Notes under the pieces: model-generated
The model's database searches: none
Seen by the model: only the letters and a program-made list of their open reading frames with translations
Told to the model about the DNA's origin: nothing
Program-made: the position numbers and the translations under genes
Assembly (NCBI GenBank): GCA_018806985.1
Contig: JADANN010000033.1
Span: 2,290,501-2,354,500 of the forward strand
Direction of reading: 5' to 3'
Length of the DNA stretch: 64,000 nucleotides
From: Angiostrongylus vasorum
Lineage: Eukaryota > Nematoda > Chromadorea > Rhabditida > Metastrongylidae
Shown here: positions 44,236 through 56,200 of the stretch, in pieces
Layout of the letters: each line of letters opens with the position of its first letter
Position numbering within the stretch: position 1 is the first letter of the stretch

Positions 44236-47200
44236 CTTGCAACAACGATATAAGTTGTAAATTAACGAACATAAGAACATCTATGCGTACTTCTAAGAGA
44301 ACCTATCTTAAAATCTGCATTAGTAATAAAATTAATGTCAACTGTTTATTTACTGCCTACTACAATTTTCCACGGCAAGTTATTATGTGAGATAAAACCA
44401 CAATGATACTGAGATATTTGCAAAACTCCGGACCCCAGGTGTCTGCAGTGGTGATCGAGCACGCTATTACGCTCGCCAGAGGCTAACGCGTTCACCACCA
44501 CTCCATGCGGCCCCTTAGTTTCGCCCTTCTCTCAGATGATTTTCTATCTACTAGAATTAAAATCTAGTCTTCAACGCCTGACTTTCGTTGCGGACTCCGT
44601 AATACGACGCATAAATTTTTCTTACTAAGGAGCGAACCCTACAAGTACCGAACTATACTTGTACAGCAGAGAAATCTTAGTACTCACTTATATGCTTAGC
44701 TATATAGTAGTTTCCCACAAAGGAACGAACAAACTCGCTATAATACAGTTATAAAGAGAAATTTATTCATAGTTTCAATAAAGAGGATAAAGAGGATAAA
44801 GCACTCTGCGTCGATCTATCACTTAGGGATGCACCATGCATTCGACTTCATTAAACGTCGGTTGGAGGTGACTGAATGCATTTCTGCCCTTTACAACGAC
44901 TCGCAGTGGCCTACCGATGTATCGAGCCAGTGCTATTATCCTCCCAGACAGGTCTGGTACCAATCTGCCGACACTGGAGAGATGGAAGGTTTGGTGAGCC
45001 TGGGAAGCTGTAACCGATCCCGTGTGTATTGCTGAACACTGCGCCACACGCGCCCTTTCAATAAAACTGAAGCAAAACCACGTCTACTAATTCGAAGCAT
45101 TTTTAACGATTGACGTTTACTAATAAAACATTTGAGCGAAGCATCTATAAATCAACAAAACTCAGGAGCTGTAGTTATGAACTTACAATTTCGACTAAAC
45201 TTAGACTCTTGCTCAATACATCCGATAGCGAGTCCTCCAAGAAGCTTATCAACAGTTTAGGAGCGTACCCAACACGATAAAGGTCACAAAACTGCTCCAA
45301 CATAGAAACCACGGCTTCCGATGGTGAAAATACCTCTCCCCATCCTTCGTTCGATGCCACTTGAACACTCCAGGTATGAGTGTCGGCCAGAATGACTACG
45401 TTGTCGGGAAGTTGAACAGGATCACAGATCGAAGATGACATCGAGGACGACAACGATGTGGCAGCAGCTCGATGACACGCAGTATCTTCACAGCGAACGT
45501 CATCGATCATCCTAAGGTCTCATAGAATTACATGATGAATTCCGATTCTTTAAAAAAAGTAGTTCATACTGGGACATGAAAAGGTTTTTATCTTGCTTTT
45601 CAATGACAAGATTTCTTGTCTGCGTATCTTGAACCTAATGATTAATGAATTTGAAAAATTAGGGTGAAATATTTAAATGACTTACCCATCAGGATGATAA
45701 GGCAGTTGGGTACTTGGTTTCCTAATGATATGAACAAAACCATTTAATTTCGAAAAAGAAAAAGATTTTGCAAGCGATGGAGACTCACTTAGCAAATGCC
45801 TCTTTGATACGGTTATGGCTTCCGATCAAACCCGACAACACAAAATGTGGTGAATAGTCCGAAAATGGTCCTGCGAGCAGTGAACGACCAAGTCCACCTG
45901 CGGGTGGCGTTGAGGGAAAATCGTCGGCGACGGAGGAGAACGCATGACGTTCACGTCGAGAACGACCACTGGTGAGAGATGGTAATGATTCCAACGAACA
46001 AGATGACATAGCGTCTTCTTCAGTACCTGAAATACCTTCTATTATGACACTAAGGAACCAGGCAGAAGGCATTAGTAACTGTTGCCATTCCTTGAACAGT
46101 TATCGAATTCTCATTCTTTCATCTAAATCAGGAATCGACTCTAAATCGACTCGCAAGCAACGCTATACGTCATTTAACTCACTGACGACAGTTCTCGTTT
46201 TTCAAACTCTTCTGAGTTGAATTATATTGCTGTTCCCTCGCGCTGTATGAGTCACACAAACCTCACGTTGGCTCAGGTGTCTGTGTTTTCTCAATCACAA
46301 ATGAGTTTTTCTCGCATTCTCCTGCACTGAAAGGTTGATTCCATATATTTTGTTTTGTACTATAATAAAACCCCGAAGGAACCACTTTTTATGATTACTG
46401 TCAATATCAGACCGAAGCAGTGTTTCTCACTGATATTAGTTGTAACAAATCTACTGGTCAAAAATTGTATCCTCGTTTAAGCAATGTCAAAGGAAGTCAA
46501 GAAATAAACCGTAATCAATTTGAAATTTTCGAAGAAAGCGACTCTTTCAACACTCCTTCAATATTTTATAACTATGCTGAGATGAATGTTCAGTCTATAA
46601 TATAATCATCACGGCTATCTACTAAAAATTCCTAGTGCGTGAAAAGCTGCTCGAAATCATCTGCCTAAAGCTTAAGCAACGAAACAGGGAAAAAAAAACA
46701 GTCGACATCGGTTTTGAACAATGCTTTATAGTTTATGTTTACACCGCTAAAGACTGTTGATGAGCGTAAACTAAAGAAGATAGAAAGGATTAAGGACAAG
46801 AGTACTTGGAATATATGACAAAGTTGTTGAGATTCCCAACTTAAATACTCTCATGATCTTAGGACCAACTTATGCAACGTGCACGTAAGCGGTCTTCTCA
46901 ACGGTTTACCGCCTCATCGTGGCTAGGAGGTGTTTCTGGGTGTCAGGCTGCGATGTACAGCGTGCGGATTCATCCCACAAGCAGGGTCTCCCAAGCTGAG
47001 GGGTCCGGTGTTTCCATCAGGAAGCCCAGCTAAGAGTAAACCAACACCAGGATCCATCACCGTCTTCGTATCAAATTAGTCGCATGGTGGCAAAACTTTT
47101 CATCCACAAGGGCTGCGACTGCCTGTGGCGACGACGACCTCAAGCAGACTTTGACCAGGCTGACCTCGGAATTCGAGGGAACCAAAATGGCTAAACCAAC

Positions 47201-50200
47201 AAATCGAAAAAGTAGAGATTACGCTGAGCTCGCACAACAACTGATGACGGGCCTTCCAACTAAGTAAGCAAGCAAGTAAGTAAATACATGAAACTTAGGA
47301 GCACATGGTTTTACTTGAGATTTTCTATATCTTGACCAGATAAACAATACAGAAAATACTGCAAACGATGAATCTAGTGGTCACCAACTATGCACAGTTC
47401 AGAGACAAAAAAGGGCTGCCAAATACAAAGCGAGAGCAGCAACAAGAACAAAAAGTGGAATAAAGCACGTTTCCAAGAAAGCCGATAATGGCATATGATA
47501 TAAGAATAAGCACCTAATTTCAGAATTCACCATCTAGGTTTAAAATTCTCACAAACTATATACAGCGCACCTTTACTAGGGCTAAATGTCACATCGAGTG
47601 GACACTCGGAAGGTGGACTAGCAAGTGATTCTGGTGTCGTAGCCGTGCATGGTGAGAACGACTGGGCAATCGGCAACCGGAATCGTCGTTCATCATCTAA
47701 AACTCAGAACAGTCATATAAATTACGTTTTGTCACTTCACCATCAGACTATCTTTTGAAACAGTAAATAACAACTTGGAAGTCTAAAACAACCTATGAAA
47801 GCTGTTTTTCGCCATTTAAATATAAAAGTGAGTTATTCAGTTGGACAGAAGTTACATGTGCTCGTACTGTGGTATCACACCTCGCATTGTTCAGACAAAA
47901 CTTAAGAAATTTGTATATATAATTCACATAACATAATTGCCTACTTTTTTTTCCAAAGGATCAAGCTAGGTCACAATGATAAAATTCTATTGAATACCAA
48001 TAAAATGTGCGCATCTCTGAAAAACAAAGGGTAAAACAACCAGCTAAGTATTCACTAGCCCTGAAAAATTAGCTAAAGACCACATTCTTCGTTCCAATTT
48101 TCATGCCCACTGAATAAACCTTTGACACCGTATTTCTTTCGCATAAGGTTAAGTCATCCAAAACCCACATTAGCTCGACTGTACTATGTGTTTTATAAAC
48201 CACAACGATGCTGAGGTATACGCAAAACTTGGACCCAGGGCAAGATCAAACCACGATTACCCTTTACGGGGACTCGTGTTTTACACACTACACCACTGTG
48301 TGTTTTATGTACGACCTTTGCTCATATCTCACCACACTTTCATGCTCATGGTCACAGAAGTTTATAAAATGTGAAGAAGATTTTACACATACAGCTGTGA
48401 AGAGAACCGTGCCTTGAAAGATCATTGATGACACCACAGTAATATTGCAATAGTGTTAATATCAAATCACGGCAAACTAATTGTATTTGAATGCAATATT
48501 AATAAAAACTGACAGCATCCATATCTGATAAACCAAAAGATAATAGAAAGAAGAAAATCGTGTGGAGGAATAATTGTGGGGAGTAAGTGCAATAGTAGAA
48601 GTAGCCTAAAATAGTCATTTGTTTCTCACATAGTACCTCATCGTGGAAAATTGTAGTGGGCAGTAAATAAAAAGTTAAGATTGTGATTTCGAACAGCCTT
48701 AGCTTAACTGGGCTCAATGCCGATTTGTGCTCCCCAGACCAATCCCAATGGGTGGTTGCTGATGGTACTAGTAGATAGTCATCTGTCATGCAATAAATCT
48801 CATTTTAATAAAGATATGACGTCTGTCCAATGGGATATTTTCCACACACCAAATGAGAATCTTTATTTACTCTTACCTTTCATACCACGTTTTCTTTCTC
48901 CATGGGTAAATATTTTCCAGCTAAAATAATGACCTGCTTATAAAAGTGAAATTATTTCATAATGAAGCTACAAGAAGTCTAGTAAATTTTGGTTTTGAAC
49001 ATCCCAATTATCAATCGACCCAACTAAATGGTGGAATATGAAGTGATATTTGTGTCTCTGTGAGAAACGTCATAAAAACACATAAAACAGTGGCACCATT
49101 TGGCGGCTTTAAAACCTTTACTCAAGACCTTCAACTACACATATTTCAACCTGCGTAAAAACTACTGATCGAAACGAGAATTATTTATTTGAAATAGCCT
49201 TAACATCTATTGTGTGCATCCTAGCTCCTCTGTCGACTTCATTTGATTCGTTGCACCCATTACCCACCATGGTCTTCGACCTTCTGCCTGTGGGTTTGGC
49301 TGCTGCCTGTGTGCCTTCGTCTTCATTATGAATGAGGCTCAATGGTGATCGAGTCAATTCCAACTAGAGTCCTGGAGGACCCTGGTTAGATAGAGTGAAC
49401 TGATCCCAGACAATTATGGTACCAATTTCCCGACCATGAAGGGATGGCAGGGTTCGTGAGCACGGGGTCAAACCAGCACCGTTATCGTAATGAACAGCTT
49501 ATGAACATAGTTTATGCTAAATTCGGTGGTAAATTCTTGTTTTTCAACATTTTAGTCTGCAGATAACTCTCAAAACTCTCCGTAGAATTATTCTCCAAGC
49601 CTACAAAAAATTATGGACAGATCTACTCCACGCGTCTTAAGATGGCTACCGTACCTAAAGGCATGGTTCCAAACTAACCCTATTTTGTTACTCCTCATGT
49701 CCATCATAGAACTTCTGAAATTAGCGTTTTATCGCATAATTGTTGGAAGTACACCGGGCATAATAAATGTTACTTTGTACTCGAACAAAAATTTCTCGAA
49801 TTTGCCTCATTTTTATTTCTATTTCGATAGCACTTTGATACAAATTAACGTAAAACGCGCGTTGGTTAGAGCTGTCATGCAACACATCCCCATTCGGTTG
49901 TTCTTGCCATCTATGCCGAGAAAACCCCTTCAACAAGCCAAACGAAAAAAAGTGCTAGGATCCGCATAATTAATTAAATTTGTAAACACTCATTCTAAAA
50001 ATTGGGAAAACCTGACATCAACTTTTAACATCCTGTCTATCATAGAACTATATACTTCTTGCGACTCGTCATCGTTCAAAAAACTACACTTCTATTATAA
50101 AAAAACAACATAAAAAGAAGGAAAGCCAAACCTTTCTGATGTATAGCCGAACAGCGAATGAAATACGATAGCACTTGTAGAACTGACGCTATGAGATCGC

Positions 50201-53200
50201 AATCGATCCCGCTCACAACCGTCTGTAGAAAAACGCTTGTTAAAAAACTCTATTTCTCCATAGAAATTAAAACAAAGATACGTTTGAGAAAAGTGGAAAT
50301 GCCATGATATTATAATACAAGTTATCTAACCTTCGAAGACCTTTATTTGATAAATATAAAAAGATATTTAATCCACAAACCTTAGCCATACGGTGTGCAC
50401 TTCCAACACTACCGCTAATCTCCAAGTATTGAGCGATTTGAGCATTATACGGCATATATGGGGCTTCATCGTTAAAAATCGAGCCAACAAGCGGATTTTT
50501 TTCATGCAGCTGTGTTGGTGCGTGTAATGGAGGAGCGACGCTAGCTACCCATGACATATGGTGCATCAGTACTGTTGAGACTACGTTCGAAAGGAAACTG
50601 GAAGTTTGTAACAGTTTAAAAATTAAAAAACATAGCAACAGCGCTTTAAACAAACAAGACGGACAACGAGTAACCTAAAAACCATACAATTTAGTGTGCT
50701 TCGTATCAAGTTTCTCCACTAGTCGCATCAGTTGTCGACAGAAATCTGCCACCACTACGTTTTCGTTATGATCGCGTTCGAGTAGGCTCAACCATACAGG
50801 ATGGCGTAGTCTTGGTGCGTTATGAAGTAGACAAATCGACTCGCAGAAGTCCTGCCATGCCTAGAATTTCCATAACTTAGGGATAAATACACAACCACAA
50901 TGCATACATAGATCACTAAGTATTGTAACTGCTCCAACAATGCATTGCCGCACAACCACTGGCTCCTCCATTGACAGTCAATCTGGTATGGCTAGTTTTT
51001 GGCCTTCGCGCAGATTTTTACGATCTATGGCTAACACATAGGAGCTGACTGTGAACAAGACTATTTCATAGGCCCACAAGAGAGTGTAGCGTAAGGAATG
51101 AGAAGTCGTGACAAGACCAGAAGATTCATCTGATCCTACCTTAACGCACTCGCGAGCACATATAATCCAAGCGCGACTACTAAAAAGGTAAAACCTATCC
51201 ACAATTTAAACGCGGAAATGTCGGTTCTTCCACAAAAAAGCGATAAATATCCAATAGCTAGACCATCTTTGTGGTTTAGAACATGACATAGTTATTGAAG
51301 GGACTTTGGTTTATCCACCCAGATGTATAAATGCAAATATTTGCTATACTATACAATAGTTCACCATTCAAACATTGCTTTCAGGAGTTCGAAGCATTTT
51401 GCTATTTACGTTTAAAGCATTTCGGTATTTTTTTATGCATGTCCATCAAATACGATAGGCATGAACCACTTCAACCACTGGAAATGGAGAAACAGTAAAC
51501 TAACGATTAAGAACTCAGCACTTGATACCATACATGAGGAGCCATGTTTTATAGGTTGTATCAGCAATCACTCGTCAACGGCATTGATGTGGGGAGCACA
51601 AATAGCTAGATTCGAGCATTGTGATTTTTGAGCCTCAGCCTCAACGAGATTGGGTTCGACGCCGATTTGTGCTACCCCGATCAATCCCGCCGACGAGTGA
51701 TTACTGATGGCACTGGTAGATAAAAAACTAGCCGAGAAAAAAGGCGAAACGAAGGACACGCAAGGTGTGGTGGTGAACGCGTTAGCCCCCCGGAAAGGAA
51801 GCGTGTTCCATCCCCTTTGCAGACAGTTGTCCGGAGTTTTGCAAATATCTCCGCTTCATTGTTGTTGTATTTCGCATAATTTATTGTTACTCTATTATAG
51901 TCGCTATGGTTATTGTACTGAATGCGTGGATGTGAAAGTACCGAAATACTCAACGTAAACTGTAAAATACATGCAAATGCCGACAGCAATGCATTTGCAA
52001 TATGGACCATTGTAAAACATTAAATAGTTAGCACGTGTAACAATCATACTCACTCAACGATAGGCAAGGTTTCTTTTACAATCTTGTAATGTTCAAAATC
52101 CCAGCAAGATCTCTAGTTATTGAGAAAAGATTTTTCTTATTGTCAAAAAACCAGAAAGTCCGCAGTCGGTGAAAAGTTGCTGGTGTCTGATAGAGCAGCC
52201 ATGAAATACGGTGCCGGGGGAGTACAGAGTTAAAACAAGCGGCATTAGGGTATCGTGGAAAGGAAGACAATGTGGCACATGTTATAACGGAGCAACACGA
52301 TTGGAAATACTTGGAAACACACTACAAAACGGGCTTGACAGGTTTCCACTTGGTGCACCTGCCACGAGAAGTACTACTGCTTAGAATGTTTCAGTAGTGA
52401 TCATACAAAGTTTCCTTCACCGTTACGAAATTCAAGAGAAGTGAGATGAGAAGATCTTTTATTGTATGAACATGAACTTAAAGCTATAAGTTGCCGGAAA
52501 TTTAAAAGCATGGATCTCATTACCACTTCTTCACAAGTTTTCGATCCTAAACTCCGTTATATAGTACATCGAAAAATTATCGCCAGTTATTGAAAAAGCA
52601 CCTTAGTTGCGAAAATTCTAAAGGGCTTCTACAAAGTAACGTTTACTGACAGTACAGTTATGCCGCACAACGGTTTACCGCCTCATCGTGGCTGGGAGGC
52701 GTTCCTGGGAGTCGTGCTGCGATGTACAGCGTGGGATTCATCCTCCTATCAGGGTCTCCGAAGCTGGGGAGTCTGCCGTTTCCATCAGGTAGCCCAGCTA
52801 AGAAAACGTAAATATCAGGATCCACCACCATCCTGGTATCAGGCTAGTCGCATGGTGACAAGTCTCCCTCTAAACCACAAGGGAGGGGACTGCTTGTGGT
52901 GGTGACGACCTGGGACAGACTTCGCCAGGCTGACCTCGGGAGTAGTCGACGTGCAAAAGTTGAGTGGTGACAAACTCCGTCATTTGATGTGAGAAATATT
53001 TTACTGATACTACTTGGAAAATCGATATCATTATATCAAGACAGCAGCTACCATTAGTTACAATATGAAACTAGTTGTCGTCCAATGTTTTGTTCTTTAG
53101 TTACCAGTAACACTCCTCATTAGCAGCTACTGTAGCAAAAACAGGATTTATTAAATCACCTTATTGACGTTGATAAAGAACGTAGACGAATTCCCCGCAG

Positions 53201-56200
53201 CATTAGTGACACGCGTTTCTAACCGAGATATTTCTGCTTCAACAAGTGGTATGTGCTTAAAAAAGAAATAAATCAATGAAACATGTTCCAAGAAAATACT
53301 AGTCTATGAAGGTAAACAATAACAAATCCGATTCACTGCACCTGGAACAAAAAAAATTCTTTTCTGCATCGTTTAGCATAATTCCCAATCCAACTTGACG
53401 GGTATGCTCATCATCAGTTTGAGAGCCGCATGAACTCAAACGTGATCGTGATTTCCATCTAGGCGATGGTGCTAAAATTGTTACTGACGAATTGTTAAAA
53501 TGAAAAGTATGACCTAAAGAGAAAACCTTGATCACACTCGACAAGCAGTTAATGTAAAATGATTGGTCTACAGTACTGCAACCATATTTTTTGAGATCTT
53601 AGAGGGTCTCGTGTGATAGATTTCAATTGATTAATTCTGACGTTATTGTGAGTTCCTACATTTTCTAAAAATGGTCTAAACGTGGAATGTCAGCAGGCAT
53701 GTTCCTGGTTTGTGACGCTGGCAAATTAAGAGAACAGACTCCTCGTATGTGCTTGCGTGCTTACACCCATCTGTGGGAATCTTCTCGCCAAAATGTATTC
53801 TTTCACTGATAACTAACAAGAAGTTGATAAATAACTTTATTTGGCTAAGTTTCGACGTCTTCGTATTCCTGAGAACCGATGATCTGAATCAATGATCCAT
53901 AGTCAATCGTCTACTCGATGCAGTGTCATACCGAGTCGAATCCTCCTTCAGTGGAGAACCACCATTTTATACAGGACGGGTTTTTTGTTGAAAGTGATTA
54001 TCCGGTGATAATAACTTGTGTTTCCAGGACAATAATGTGTTTTTTAAAAAATAGGCTGAAAATTAGTCCCAAACTGCAGGGACGTTAAAAACGGTCGGTC
54101 ATTGCGTGTTAGGTACAATAGCAATCACAGAGTCACAAAGTGTAAGTCGAAGTTTCCTGAAAGGCAGGGCATAATGCATAAGCTAAAGCGCATAAGGAAC
54201 TTAATTTTTATATTGATATTTCTAACGATGAAGGAAGTAGTAAAGTTAACAAGGGAGTATGGATTAAAAAATTGTACATACACTGCTCGCACAAGCTCGT
54301 TTTATGCGACATCTGTAACCGACGATCACGTGAGAGCCTTGATGCAGTTGGTGGCGAAAAGGGGCGAACTTCATAAGAATCTTCCTCCAGCTGTAGACTT
54401 GCATTTCGTACGCGTTTGAAAGCCTCCGGAGGAACTGTGGATGAAATACATCCTGGTTTGCCATGACTTAATCCATTTAGGCTATCCATAGATCGAACCG
54501 TGATGTACTGTGACTGTGATTCTGAATCCGATGAATCCAGCGAGTCTATTGCGCCTCGCATGTCTCTAAAATATCAAGATGGCTCCAATCATTACAATCA
54601 GCAAACAATATTTATGACTGTATGAAGGCGATATGCAATAGAAATATAGCCGATCATGATTCACGCACTTACTTGGTTAATTGGACGGCCCGACCTGAGT
54701 GGTTGTGCGGGCCCCAGCATATTCTCCATTCTTCGGAGTTTTGCTGGTTTAGCCACTGCTTTCCTGGAGTGCCGAGGTCAACCTGGACAAAGTCTGCCCT
54801 AGGTCGTCACCACCACAGGCAGTCGCCCACTTTGTGGATCAGAGGCAGATTTCCCACCACGCGACTAGTTTTATACCAAGACGCTGGTGGATACTGGTAC
54901 TGATTTACTCTTAGCTGGGCTTCCTGATGGAAAAAGCCGTAATCTTTTTCTCAGCTTGGGAGACTCTGCTAAGGTGATGAATACCCCCGCTGTACATCGC
55001 AGCCCGACACCCAGGAGCACCTCTCGGAAGCGGTAAACCGTTGCGAAGTGATTTACATAAATGCAAACAATACGAAGCATGTGCCAAATGAGGACATACC
55101 TTGAGCTAATTCGCGGTATTCCAAATATACGGCTAATAAGTAATCGTTGATCCTCCCTAAAAATGAGCTACTGTCAACAGAAAAAGAATATGTAATAGAC
55201 GATGATAGGCACAACTGTAAGGTGTAAATAAGATGAAAAGCAAATCAGTACTGACGGAATGGTATGAATTTTAAACGCATCGCTTCCCACGGCAGTCGGA
55301 ATTGCGCCAAAAAGCATTTGAGATATGGTTGGAATATCACGACGACGTTTAAGAAACTGAAATAGGGTGATTACCATTACCAAATCATCATGGATAGTTA
55401 TTTTGATGCAAAAAAGAATACCTACATACCGTTGCTTTTCAGAAGCGATTGGTATAGGTCCACTGACAAAATGTAAACAACGTCCTTACCGCATTCCATT
55501 TAGCCCCTTCCCCGGTAATCAACACCTTGGAATATTGACAGAGTTACATGAGACTGCTACAAGGTCGAATTGAGGAAAGGTTTTGGGGTCATTCATTGCC
55601 TTCCTCAGAACCGCAATACACTGAGTTACAAGTACACAGTGGGTAGTATGACGGTGCCTACTGCACTTACTAATTGCTTGTCTGGAAAGCAAACTAGACA
55701 TTTATTAGGTTATTCAGAAATAAATGAGCGTTTTTAACTATATTATTCAAAATGCCATAAATTGCTTCAAATAAAACTTTACTCATCAAAACAAAAACGA
55801 TTTGCACCTACACATTCTGGTCAACGAGAAGCAAGTTTATTTATTCCAGCTGCACAAAATTCTAGAGTTCAGGAAGCGATGAATTCGTTAAAGGGAAATT
55901 TTTTGCTTCACCGTGGTTGGTGAGGCATTTCTTGTGCAGGTTGCCAAAGTACTTGAAGAAGTGACAGTCTGTAGGCGAGAGGTATGGCGGATGTGGCAAA
56001 GTTTCGTAGCCTAACTTGTTGAACTTCTGCAGCGCTGGTTCCGCAATGTGCGGCCGGGCGGTGTCGTGGAGGATTTGTTCTTTTCTGTTGACTAATGCCG
56101 GTCGTTGTTGGTGGAGTTTACGGTGCAACTCCTCGATTTGTTGGCAGTACTTATCTGCCGTAATCGTTTCGCCCGGATTCAAAAAGCTATGATGAAAAGC

